Shown here: piece by piece, positions 52,037 through 59,037 of the stretch | How the letters are laid out: every line of letters begins with the position of its first letter | Position numbering within the stretch: the first letter of the stretch is position 1 | NCBI GenBank assembly: GCA_900548895.1 | Contig: URLZ01000003.1 | Span: 44,886 to 108,885 of the forward strand | DNA length: 64,000 nucleotides | From: an uncultured Akkermansia sp. | GTDB lineage: Bacteria; Verrucomicrobiota; Verrucomicrobiia; Verrucomicrobiales; Akkermansiaceae | Direction: 5' to 3' | Notes under the pieces: model-generated | Told to the model about the DNA's origin: nothing | Database searches by the model: none | What the model saw: only the letters and a program-made list of their open reading frames with translations | Program-made: the position numbers and the translations under genes

Positions 52037-52264
52037 TCAGCGGTATCGGGCAAAAATAGCTTCGCTCTCCGTGGGGCGAAGCTTGAGCTCGTCGATGATG
52101 CTGTTGCGCATCGTCAGAGCTGCCTGCAGGGCCGCCTCCGGACTTCCGAATTGTTTATCGGAAAAATATTTCGTAAACTGCCGACTGTTGCGACAGATGT
52201 TGAGCCGCCAGCCTTGAAAGGCTGTCGTGTCGTAGGTGTATCTGGTAATGTTTTTGATCTTCAT
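52037..52264 (-). CDS. Small AP2/integrase-arm-like DNA-binding protein
   Basis: 75 residues. The sequence GWRLNICRNSRQFTKYFSDKQFGSPEAALQAALTMRNSIIDEL follows the AP2-type pattern of three strands and a helix (GWxVxIxRxGxxxxxxFSDxxYGGxxxALxxAxxxRD). It is convergent with the tandem-HTH gene (stops 5 nt apart). A stem (aaaccc/gggttt, 52279-52312) lies just upstream of the start. A distantly similar small protein is at 55341-55568. Function unknown; DNA binding inferred. Confidence 0.6.
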   Translation of the reverse strand: MKIKNITRYTYDTTAFQGWRLNICRNSRQFTKYFSDKQFGSPEAALQAALTMRNSIIDELKLRPTESEAIFARYR

Positions 52265-52324
52265 GGGGCCTATACATAAACCCCGTGCTTGAGCAGGAGT
52301 TTCACCGGGTTTCCGTAAAAATGC

Positions 52325-52386
52325 AAAAAAAAGACCCTCAGCGCGCTTTTTTTACGGCCGCAGGGCGGTGAAGGGTGCGCTGAGGG
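52325..52386 (-). terminator. ruvC terminator
   Basis: 10-bp stem (ccctcagcgc/gcgctgaggg) with a long, partly structured loop. On the minus strand it is followed by TCTTTTTTTT, about 60-120 nt past the ruvC stop. Confidence 0.7.
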
Positions 52387-52444
52387 GGAGGCATCCGCGG
52401 TATGGCCTCATTGACCCGGGGCGATGCCGGGGTCGCGCGCTCTC

Positions 52445-52951
52445 TCAGATGAGCTTGCGCTCGCGGAAGAGGTGGGCCCTCAAGGGGTCGGTGGCGGCCA
52501 GGTGGGTGTAGCCGATGGCGAGGGCGTCAGCGGCGTCGGGCTGCGGCGTTTCAGTGAGGTGCAGCAGGGCGCGCATCATGTAGGCGACTTGCTGCTTGCC
52601 GGCGCTGCCGCGCCCGACGGTGGCCAGCTTGACGCAGGTGGGCGGGTATTCGACGATGGGCAGGTCGTGCAACGCGGCGGCGAGAACGCCCGCGCCGCGC
52701 GCCGAGCCCATGGCGATGGCTGTGCGGTGCGACTGCACGTAGATGATGGCCTCAATGGCGAGGCTGTCGGGCTGCCAGCGCTCGATCAGCGAGCAGAGAT
52801 GCTCGTGGACGGCGCGCAGGCAGGCGCTCTGCCTCGCCGAGGAGGGCATGCTGAGGGTGCCGTAGGCCAGCGCGCGGGCGTCGCGGTAATCGCCTTCCAG
52901 AACGGCGAATCCGGTGTTGCGGATGGCCGGGTCGATGCTGATGACGCGCAT
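52445..52951 (-). CDS. ruvC: Crossover junction endodeoxyribonuclease RuvC
   Basis: 168 residues, normal length. A Holliday-junction resolvase with an RNase H fold. The four catalytic acids are present: Asp7 (ISIDPA), Glu67 (LAIEAI), Asp139 and Asp142 (PDAADALAIG). Its ATG is 5 nt after the helicase stop codon, so it is the second gene of that unit. ruvA and ruvB are not in the window. Confidence 0.95.
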   Translation of the reverse strand: MRVISIDPAIRNTGFAVLEGDYRDARALAYGTLSMPSSARQSACLRAVHEHLCSLIERWQPDSLAIEAIIYVQSHRTAIAMGSARGAGVLAAALHDLPIVEYPPTCVKLATVGRGSAGKQQVAYMMRALLHLTETPQPDAADALAIGYTHLAATDPLRAHLFRERKLI

Positions 52952-52956
52952 GCTGA

Positions 52957-54156
52957 TCAGCGGCGACGGCGGGGTTTGGGCGCGGGGCGCGGCTTGCGGA
53001 TGGGCTTGAGATCCGTGTCGAGCAGGGCCGTGTAGGCGTAGTTGAAGCCCTCGAGGCGCCGGCGCTCGATCTTTTGCTTGATGAAGGCTTCGACGCTCTT
53101 GGCGAAGTCGATTTCGTCAGCCGTCAGCAGGGTGAAGGCGTCGCCGGTAGCCTCGGCGCGGCCGGTGCGGCCGATGCGGTGGACGTAGTCCTCGGGGTTC
53201 TCCGGCACGCGGTAGTTGATGACGTGCGTCACGCCGCTTACGTCGATGCCGCGCGCGGCGACGTCCGTCGCGACGAGAATGCGGTATTTGCCCTCCTTGA
53301 AGCCGCGCAGGGCTTCCATGCGCTCTTTCTGAGGGATGTCGGAGTGCATGACGGTGACTTGATCGCCCCAGCCGTTGTTGCGCAGCATGCGGCTGACGGT
53401 GTCGGCCTCTTTGCGCGTGCGGGTGAAGATCATGAGGTTGTGGAAGTCCGTGGCGCGCACGAGGGCGAGCAGCAGCTCATCGCGCTGGTCGAGGCCGACG
53501 GGGTAAAAGGCGTGCGAGATCGTGGCGGCCACTTCGCTGCGCGCGATGGCGATTTCCACCGGGTCCTTGAGGCACCACTTGGCGAAGCCTTGGAGGATCT
53601 GCGGCATGGTGGCCGAGAAAAAGAGGGTCTGGCGGCCTTCCCAGGGGCAGAGGTTGACAATTTTGCGCACGATGGGCAAAAAGCCCATGTCCGTCATGCG
53701 GTCCACTTCGTCGAGCACGAGGTGGCGCACCTTCTTGAACTTCATGTTGCCGCGGTAGAAGTGGTCGACGAGGCGGCCGGGGGTGGCGACGACGACGTCG
53801 GCGCCGGCTTTGAGGGCTTCGGACTGGGCGCCGTAGCCGACGCCGCCGTAGAGCAGGGCGACGCTGATGTCGGTGTGCGCAGCGTAGGTGCGGAAGGCTT
53901 CCGCCAGCTGGTCGGCGAGTTCGCGCGTGGGCTCGAGGACGAGCACCTGCGGCTCGCCCGTGTGCTGGATCATCGAGAGGAGGGGAAGGGCAAAGGCGGC
54001 GCTTTTGCCGGTGCCCGTCTGCGAGGCGCCGATGACGTCGCGGCCTTGCAGGACGTAGGGGATGGCCTGTTCCTGAATGGGGGTGGGGTGTTCGTAGCCG
54101 CAGTCGTTGACGGCTTCCAGAATGGGGGCCGAGAGGCCCAGTTCTTCAAACTTCAT
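52957..54156 (-). CDS. rhlE: DEAD-box ATP-dependent RNA helicase, RhlE-like
   Basis: 399 residues. Motifs in order: Q motif (TPIQEQAIP), Walker A ASQTGTGKS, PTRELA, TPGRL, DEVD as motif II, SAT, then ARGIDVSGVTHVINYRVPENPEDYVHRIGRTGR. A short basic tail (KPRPAPKPRRRR) matches RhlE-type proteins involved in ribosome assembly and RNA decay. MKFEELGL at 54156 gives the family N-terminus; 54195 is an alternative. Cotranscribed with ruvC, which follows after 5 nt, an unusual pairing of RNA helicase and DNA resolvase. Confidence 0.93.
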   Translation of the reverse strand: MKFEELGLSAPILEAVNDCGYEHPTPIQEQAIPYVLQGRDVIGASQTGTGKSAAFALPLLSMIQHTGEPQVLVLEPTRELADQLAEAFRTYAAHTDISVALLYGGVGYGAQSEALKAGADVVVATPGRLVDHFYRGNMKFKKVRHLVLDEVDRMTDMGFLPIVRKIVNLCPWEGRQTLFFSATMPQILQGFAKWCLKDPVEIAIARSEVAATISHAFYPVGLDQRDELLLALVRATDFHNLMIFTRTRKEADTVSRMLRNNGWGDQVTVMHSDIPQKERMEALRGFKEGKYRILVATDVAARGIDVSGVTHVINYRVPENPEDYVHRIGRTGRAEATGDAFTLLTADEIDFAKSVEAFIKQKIERRRLEGFNYAYTALLDTDLKPIRKPRPAPKPRRRR

Positions 54157-54264
54157 CGTTTCTTCTGTTCTTCGTGTGTCTTCTTTTGTCTTCATCTCGA
54201 GGGCCCGTCCGACGCGGCGGCGAGGAGCTCTCGTGTCGGGCGCGCCGACGCGCGCCGCGGCTCT

Positions 54265-54897
54265 TCAGCAGAGCCAGGGGTTGTTGAGCAGCTCTTCCTT
54301 GAGGCTGCTGGCCGGCCCGTGGCCGCTGAGAATGCGCAGCTGCGGGTCGAGTTGGGAGAGTTTGGTCTCGATGCCGTGCAGGAGGTCCTTCTGGCTGCCC
54401 CCGGGAAAGTCGGTGCGCCCGACGGAGCCGGCGAAGAGTACGTCGCCGGTGAAGAGGGTCTGCCGGGAGTCGAGGCGGTAGACGATGCTGTCGGGCGAGT
54501 GGCCGGGCAGGGCAATGAGGTTCCAGCGCAGGCCGCCCCAGTCTCCCTCGCTGCGGTCGCTGCCGAGGACGTCGTCGACGCGGTAGGGCTCGACATGCAG
54601 GTTGAGCCCCCAGCCGAGGCGCGCCATGGATTCGAGCGTCAGGTCGGTGCTGTAGGGCGAGTGGGCATGGATGCGGCAGCCGGTTCGGGCCTTGAGTTCA
54701 GCGGCGTCCTGCACGTGATCAAAGTGCTGGTGCGTGAGCAGGAGGTGGCTGAGCTTGGCACCCTCGGGCAGCCAGCGGCAGGCCCAGGCGGCAAAGCCTT
54801 CGGGGGCGTCGACGGCCACGAAGCCGTCCGGCCCCTCGACGAGATAACCGTTGCACATGGTGGCGCCGCCTGTAAAGACTCTGATGCCGTCGCTCAT
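54265..54897 (-). CDS. Metallo-beta-lactamase-fold hydrolase, glyoxalase II-like
   Basis: 210 residues, cytoplasmic. The metal motif LTHQHFDHVQD (HxHxDH) is followed by the third histidine in LPGHSPDS, the bridging aspartate in LFTGDVLF and the last histidine in LSGHGPAS. This order is that of glyoxalase II/YcbL-type thioesterases. Substrate unknown. The ATG at 54897 is 6 nt after a TATACT box, so leaderless; the alternative at 54912 lies inside the promoter. Confidence 0.88.
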   Translation of the reverse strand: MSDGIRVFTGGATMCNGYLVEGPDGFVAVDAPEGFAAWACRWLPEGAKLSHLLLTHQHFDHVQDAAELKARTGCRIHAHSPYSTDLTLESMARLGWGLNLHVEPYRVDDVLGSDRSEGDWGGLRWNLIALPGHSPDSIVYRLDSRQTLFTGDVLFAGSVGRTDFPGGSQKDLLHGIETKLSQLDPQLRILSGHGPASSLKEELLNNPWLC

Positions 54898-54903
54898 GGC
54901 GGC

Positions 54904-54932
54904 AGTATACACCGTTTGACGTCATTTGACCA
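54904..54932 (-). promoter_or_regulatory. Promoter of the glyoxalase II-like gene (leaderless)
   Basis: Minus strand TGGTCA (54932-54927), 17-bp spacer, TATACT (54909-54904), 6 nt to the ATG at 54897. Confidence 0.65.
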
Positions 54933-55271
54933 GCCCAAATTCAGCGCCTGTTAGCCGAAATCGGTCGGCGGTGAGGCTTGCGGGTGAAGGCGTCTCGGCA
55001 GGATGGCGCCGCCGCTCGTGCGGAGTTTGCTCGCCGTTCGTGCGAAGATTGTGCGGAGCCTGTCAAGACCGTGCGGAAGGCGTAGCTTCGCGCGGGAATT
55101 CGTGCAGGAATGCGCGCAGAGCTTCCCGCAGGGACGAGGGGCAGGGGTGGAGCGCTTCGCCACTCTCGGCCGACGGGCGTGATCGGGGAGCGGACGGGCG
55201 TTCTGCTGCGGCAACGGCGCCGCCCGTAACGAGGGGCAGGGGAGAGCCGGAGGTGGAGCCCCTCCTCAGAT
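54933..55271. other. Intergenic region without recognised gene
   Basis: 340 nt between the MBL promoter and the terminator of the small arm-like protein gene. It contains short degenerate repeats of the type gtgcgga-g, none well ordered. Nothing else seen. Confidence 0.4.
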
Positions 55272-55315
55272 AAAAAAGACAGCGGCACAGCCCTCATTGC
55301 TGAGAGCTGTGCCGC
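55272..55315 (-). terminator. Terminator of the small arm-like protein gene
   Basis: 10-bp stem (gcggcacagc/gctgtgccgc) extended by ctc/gag, followed on the minus strand by TGTCTTTTTTA, about 30 nt past the stop codon. Confidence 0.85.
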
Positions 55316-55340
55316 CGCAAGGGGTTGGCCGAGCCGCGCG

Positions 55341-55568
55341 TCAGGCCGTGATGCCGAAGTGGCGCTGGATATCAGCAAAGATGCGATCGCGCAGGGAGCG
55401 GGCCTTGTTCAGGTCTCGCGTCTTGAGCGAGAAGCGCAGGCGCTCTGCCGTGGCATCGGGCTTGTGCACGGTGACGTGGCACCACCAGACACCGCGGTTG
55501 TTCCACAGGTGGTGATTGACGTTGTCGTCATTGATTCGCAGCGCGATCTTGGTCTGTCGTTTGCTCAT
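55341..55568 (-). CDS. Small protein resembling the arm DNA-binding domain of tyrosine recombinases
   Basis: 75 residues. GVWWCHVTVHKPDATAERLRFSLKTRDLNKARSLRDRIFADI has the pattern of an integrase N-terminal arm domain: three strands, a TRD-x-x-x-A turn and a helix. No catalytic domain follows. Similar in size and layout to the AP2-like protein at 52037-52264. It lies 153 nt downstream of rpmB on the same strand. DNA binding is inferred, function unknown. Confidence 0.6.
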   Translation of the reverse strand: MSKRQTKIALRINDDNVNHHLWNNRGVWWCHVTVHKPDATAERLRFSLKTRDLNKARSLRDRIFADIQRHFGITA

Positions 55569-55721
55569 AATTGTATAGCCGTTGAAGATTCTGATGGTCG
55601 GGGTCTCGCTCGGGGGGATCCGCCGTCAGGTGACGCACGCGGCGCGTCGTTTAACAGTCGATGCCTCGAGACCCTTTAATAGGGACACACGAGGCGTCGA
55701 ATTGTTCAAAAAAAGTGAACG

Positions 55722-56003
55722 TTAGCCAACGATGATGCCGGCCTTGCGAAGGGTCGTGAGAGCCCCGTTGCGGGAGATGGAGCGCAGAGCCTTGCAGGTC
55801 AGCTTCAGGCGGAGGTAACCACCCTTGCCGTTGTTCAGCTCGGGAACCCAAATGCGCTTCTCCTGAAGGTTCGGGTAGACAACGCGATTGACCGTCTTGG
55901 TGACGTGACGACCGATACCGCCCTTCTTCTTGGCGAGACCGGAGCGATGGATGCGGCGGCCCTTGTGGGGGGTGGCAAGTGTGAGATCGCAGATTCTGGA
56001 CAT
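55722..56003 (-). CDS. rpmB: 50S ribosomal protein L28
   Basis: 93 residues. MSRICDLT at the N-terminus, then HRSGLAKKKGGIGRHVTKTVNRVVYPNLQEKRIWVPELNNGKGGYLRLKLTCKALRSISRNG follows L28 closely. The usual CxxC zinc site is absent. A TTGACT/TAAAAT promoter gives a leader of about 32 nt. rpmG is not next to it. Confidence 0.95.
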   Translation of the reverse strand: MSRICDLTLATPHKGRRIHRSGLAKKKGGIGRHVTKTVNRVVYPNLQEKRIWVPELNNGKGGYLRLKLTCKALRSISRNGALTTLRKAGIIVG

Positions 56004-56041
56004 AAGCTTGTAATTCGGTTAAAGGTGTTTCGCGGGGCGAT

Positions 56042-56069
56042 ATTTTACATGAAAACAGAGCTGAGTCAA
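56042..56069 (-). promoter_or_regulatory. rpmB promoter
   Basis: Minus strand TTGACT (56069-56064), 16-bp spacer, TAAAAT (56047-56042). Confidence 0.75.
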
Positions 56070-56161
56070 GTAAAACTGCGACTTTTGATCAAAAATTGTC
56101 GGGCAGGCCCTGCGCTGACACATAAAGTTATAGTTATTTAAGAAAAAGACGGATTCGGGGC

Positions 56162-56190
56162 TTGAACTCGTCCGCGCCCTGCGCTAGCAT
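56162..56190 (+). promoter_or_regulatory. Promoter of the repeat lipoprotein gene
   Basis: TTGAAC (56162-56167), 17-bp spacer, TAGCAT (56185-56190). Predicted leader 55-70 nt depending on the start chosen. Confidence 0.6.
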
Positions 56191-56268
56191 GCGATTTGTG
56201 CGGAAGAGCGGGGACGTAACGGTGCGCTCCGCCCGTTTCCGAGGTTCAAAGTGAATGATATTCAGACG

Positions 56269-57135
56269 ATGGAGAAGATGAACGGAAAAGGTTTGTCGGT
56301 GGCGCTGCTCGCGGCGCTGTGTCTCGGCGGGATGACCTCCTGCGGCTGGGATGATGACTATTACTACGGCGGCTACAGTCCCTATTACGGTTCAAGCGCC
56401 TGGAATTCGGCCTGGTACGATTCCAGCGGTTACCCGATTTACGGCTACAGCAACGGCCGCCCGGTGTACGGCTACACCTCGTCCGGGCAGGCCATTTACA
56501 CGCTGGCGGGGCTCGGCGCCGGCTGCTTTGTGCCGTCTTGGAGCCCGGCCCCGTGGTACACGAGCAACTACCACTATGTGCACAACGTCGTGCGCACGGA
56601 TCGGCCGCGCCACGTTCCGGCGGATCATCGCCCGACCGTGCGCCCGCCGCGCCCGGTGAGTCGCGTCGATAACGACCGAATTTTTCAGGAGCACCGCAAA
56701 ATCTGGAACGAGCGCAAGCCGGGTGCCGCGCCCAAGCCGGGTGACCGCCGCCCCGATTTCAGACGCCCGGAGCCCGGTAAACCCGATGCAAAAAAGCCAG
56801 GCTCTTGGCGGCCGGAGTTGAATCGCCCGGGCTCCGGCAAGCCGCTGGCCGGCCGTGAGGATCACCATGCCCAGCGCCCGATCGGTTCGACGCGCCCGAA
56901 TGTCGGGGCGGACCGCCCGTCTCGGCCGGGCGTCGGTTCGAATCGACCGTCGCGACCTGAGGCCGGTGCCAGCCGCCCGTGGAGGCCGAGTTTCGGCTCG
57001 GATCGCCCGTCGCGTCCCGATGCCGGTGCTAGCCGTCCTTCTCGTCCGAGCGCCGGCCCCAGCCGCCCCTCGCGCCCTGATGCCGGTGGCGCCCGCCCGC
57101 CGCGTCCCTCGGGCCCGGAGCCGAAAAAGTCCTGA
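56269..57135 (+). CDS. Proline/arginine repeat lipoprotein
   Basis: About 288 residues. A lipoprotein signal ends in lipobox GMTSC. The next 80 residues are Tyr/Gly/Ser-rich (DDDYYYGGYSPYYGSS). From about residue 115 the protein is Pro/Arg-rich, ending with at least six 10-residue repeats of the form RPSRPxAGxS. This region is highly basic and probably unfolded, suited to binding acidic polymers or cell wall. Start uncertain among 56251, 56269 and 56278. No family recognised. Confidence 0.7.
   Translation: MEKMNGKGLSVALLAALCLGGMTSCGWDDDYYYGGYSPYYGSSAWNSAWYDSSGYPIYGYSNGRPVYGYTSSGQAIYTLAGLGAGCFVPSWSPAPWYTSNYHYVHNVVRTDRPRHVPADHRPTVRPPRPVSRVDNDRIFQEHRKIWNERKPGAAPKPGDRRPDFRRPEPGKPDAKKPGSWRPELNRPGSGKPLAGREDHHAQRPIGSTRPNVGADRPSRPGVGSNRPSRPEAGASRPWRPSFGSDRPSRPDAGASRPSRPSAGPSRPSRPDAGGARPPRPSGPEPKKS
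56913..57110 (+). repeat. 30-bp in-frame coding repeats
   Basis: Degenerate 30-bp units encoding RPSRPxAGxS-type decapeptides, about six to seven copies at the 3' end of the lipoprotein gene. Units differ at many third positions, so the array is old or selected at the protein level. Confidence 0.75.
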
Positions 57136-57210
57136 GCTCGCTCGCGGTGATCGCGCGGAGCCCTGACGGGGGCGTTGAGCCGCCCGCGTCGGCGCGTTCG
57201 TGTTGACGTT

Positions 57211-57246
57211 AATCCCCGGCCTCACCTGTTCGTGAGGTCGGGGATT
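57211..57246 (+). terminator. Terminator of the repeat lipoprotein gene
   Basis: 15-bp stem (aatccccggcctcac/gtgaggtcggggatt, one G-U pair) with a 6-nt loop. The T run is interrupted (gttgttgg). It may also stop the converging phage-type unit. Confidence 0.7.
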
Positions 57247-57447
57247 GTTGTTGGCGGGCGCTGTCGGCCCCGACAGTCGGCGTTACGCTGTCTGCACCCC
57301 TGCGGCACTGAGCCGAGTCCGTGTGCGGCGGCGTTGCGCTTATGCCGTGGCGGGACGGCGCTGCGCTCGTGCGGTGCTGCGCCGAATCTCATGCGGCGCC
57401 GTGTCTGTCCGGATCAAGCGCTGGTGGAGCGGAAGCCGTTGCGGCGA
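57247..57447. other. Region downstream of the scaffold-like gene
   Basis: 200 nt between the lipoprotein terminator and the scaffold-like stop codon. A major capsid gene would be expected after the scaffold gene on the minus strand; none is here. Confidence 0.5.
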
Positions 57448-58644
57448 TCAGAGGCGGCGCCCGAAGGCGAGGCGGTCGTACTGCTCGTTGGCGTAGCGGT
57501 GCTGCGGGTGGTTGCTGCGCATGTAGGCCTCGTGCAGGGGGTGGCTCGGGTCTGCCGCGATGCGGCGGGCCTCCGCCGGGCCGTCCGGCGTGCTGCCTGT
57601 GTGCAGGGGAGCCTCGTGCGTGCGCCTGGCGGCGGTGAGCATGAGGCGCGCGAAGTCCGCATTGGCTCGCAGGGCGGGGTTGTCCATGAGGCCGGCGACG
57701 TCCACGCCGGCTTCGTCGCCGAGGCGGCTGAGGAAGTTGCCGATGTCCTGCATGTTGTCCTCGTACTGCTCGCCCCACTCCTGCTGCAGGCTGGCGTCGG
57801 CCTGTTCGATGGCCTGCTGCTCAACCTCGCGGCTGTGTTGCAGCATGCGGGTGCCCAGAGCGCTGTAGCGTTCGCTGAGGGCCTGCATGGCGCGCGGCGG
57901 CACGCCGTAGCGGTAGGCGACGCCGGCGAGGTCTTCCGCAAGGGCGTCATCCCAGATTTCATCCGCAGCGCCCTCGGGGCGCGTGAGGTGGTAGTCCTCG
58001 GCTTTTTCGGGCAGGCCCACGGCGAGGCGGAAGGCTTCCATGCGCCGCGGGTCGGCGGGGTCCGGGTAGCCTTTGAGGCGCTCGAGGTGGGCGTAGCTCT
58101 TGGCGAGGGCTTCGGGGCGGCGGAACTTGGCGAGGCTTGCGGCGTAGGGCTCGAGGTCGCTAAACTGCTTGTACCACTCGGGGCAGAAGCTGCCGTCTCC
58201 CTCCAGAAGCCCGGGGGCTCCCGACACGGGGGCGCCGGAGGGGCCGGCGGGGGGCTGGGCTCCCGGCTGCGGGGGCAGGGGGGCTGCGCTGCCGTCTCGC
58301 CGAGCGATCAGGGCGCCTGCGGCGTCCATGGCCGCCGCCTCGCGTGCGGCGCGCGGGCTCGGGTAGCCGGCTTCGCGGGGCGCGGCGCTCGGGGAGCCCG
58401 GGCCGCGGTTCGCCAAGGCGGAGCGGGGATCTGCGTTGTCCGGGTAACGTTCGCCCGGGTAGGCGTCGCCCGTGTAGCGGCTCCCGGGGTCGTGATAGTC
58501 GAGGTAGCGGCCCTCGGCTGCGGCTGCGCTGTCCCCGGGGTAGGTGCCTGGGGCGTCGGGTGCAGCTGTTGCGTCGGCTTCGGCTGCGCCGCGGCGCAGG
58601 CGTGGATCAGTTGTTGTCCGAATCATGGTCGTGTTCGTATTCAT
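57448..58644 (-). CDS. Phage capsid-assembly scaffold-like protein
   Basis: 398 residues. The first 170 are low-complexity (Pro, Ala, Gly, Tyr). The rest matches the pattern of scaffold-like proteins of podoviruses: EALAKSYAHLERLKGYPDPADPRRMEAFRLAVGLPEKAEDYHL, then long helices (VEQQAIEQADASLQQEWGEQYEDNM) and a C-terminal basic segment that would contact capsid protein. Start is MNTNTTM at 58644 or MIRTTT at 58626; either overlaps the preceding gene's 3' end by 20-38 nt, as in compact phage operons. The major capsid gene that should follow is missing. Confidence 0.7.
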   Translation of the reverse strand: MNTNTTMIRTTTDPRLRRGAAEADATAAPDAPGTYPGDSAAAAEGRYLDYHDPGSRYTGDAYPGERYPDNADPRSALANRGPGSPSAAPREAGYPSPRAAREAAAMDAAGALIARRDGSAAPLPPQPGAQPPAGPSGAPVSGAPGLLEGDGSFCPEWYKQFSDLEPYAASLAKFRRPEALAKSYAHLERLKGYPDPADPRRMEAFRLAVGLPEKAEDYHLTRPEGAADEIWDDALAEDLAGVAYRYGVPPRAMQALSERYSALGTRMLQHSREVEQQAIEQADASLQQEWGEQYEDNMQDIGNFLSRLGDEAGVDVAGLMDNPALRANADFARLMLTAARRTHEAPLHTGSTPDGPAEARRIAADPSHPLHEAYMRSNHPQHRYANEQYDRLAFGRRL

Positions 58645-58912
58645 TGTTGTTTTCTGTGGCTTCCTGCCGGGCCAGATCGAGCTGGCGGCGTATGACGAGG
58701 AAGACTTCTCGCTGGGCGTCCCGGCGCATGGCGTCGAGGGCGTCGTAGTGGCCGGCCTTGCCCTGAAAGACGGGCAGGTCGGTTTCAAATCGGTCTTCGA
58801 GGCGTTGCAGGACGGCTTCTCCGTCGGCTGTGCCGAGTACGGAGAGCAGGCGCCGCCTGTCGCTGCGGGCTTGTAGCGCGAGTTCGCGCAGGGTTCGGGG
58901 TTGCAGGTTCAT
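58607..58912 (-). CDS. Small phage protein, Bbp19-like
   Basis: 101 residues. VLGTADGEAVLQRLEDRFETDLPVFQGKAGHYDALDAMRRDAQREVFLVIRRQLDLA resembles the Bbp19 family found between portal and scaffold genes of podoviruses. The tail is acidic and Asn-rich. It overlaps the start of the scaffold-like gene and lies 125 nt after the portal gene. Role unknown. Confidence 0.65.
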   Translation of the reverse strand: MNLQPRTLRELALQARSDRRRLLSVLGTADGEAVLQRLEDRFETDLPVFQGKAGHYDALDAMRRDAQREVFLVIRRQLDLARQEATENNNEYEHDHDSDNN

Positions 58913-59037
58913 GTCTGCGTAGGTGTCGGGTGGGTTTTGTGTTGGTGTGGGTTGTGGCGGAGCCGATCCCGCTCAGCGTCGGCCCGGGTTCATCGGATGC
59001 GGCTCGAGTTCATCAGAGGCGTTCATAGAGGCGTTCG

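Noticed and set aside
56930-56950. tRNA-like T-arm sequence ggttcgaatcg
   Set aside because: It is within coding sequence for the lipoprotein repeats. No acceptor stem, anticodon arm or D arm can be built around it.
56913-57110. Possible CRISPR or intergenic repeat array
   Set aside because: It is in frame within the lipoprotein gene, units are 30 bp without unique spacers, and variation is mainly synonymous.
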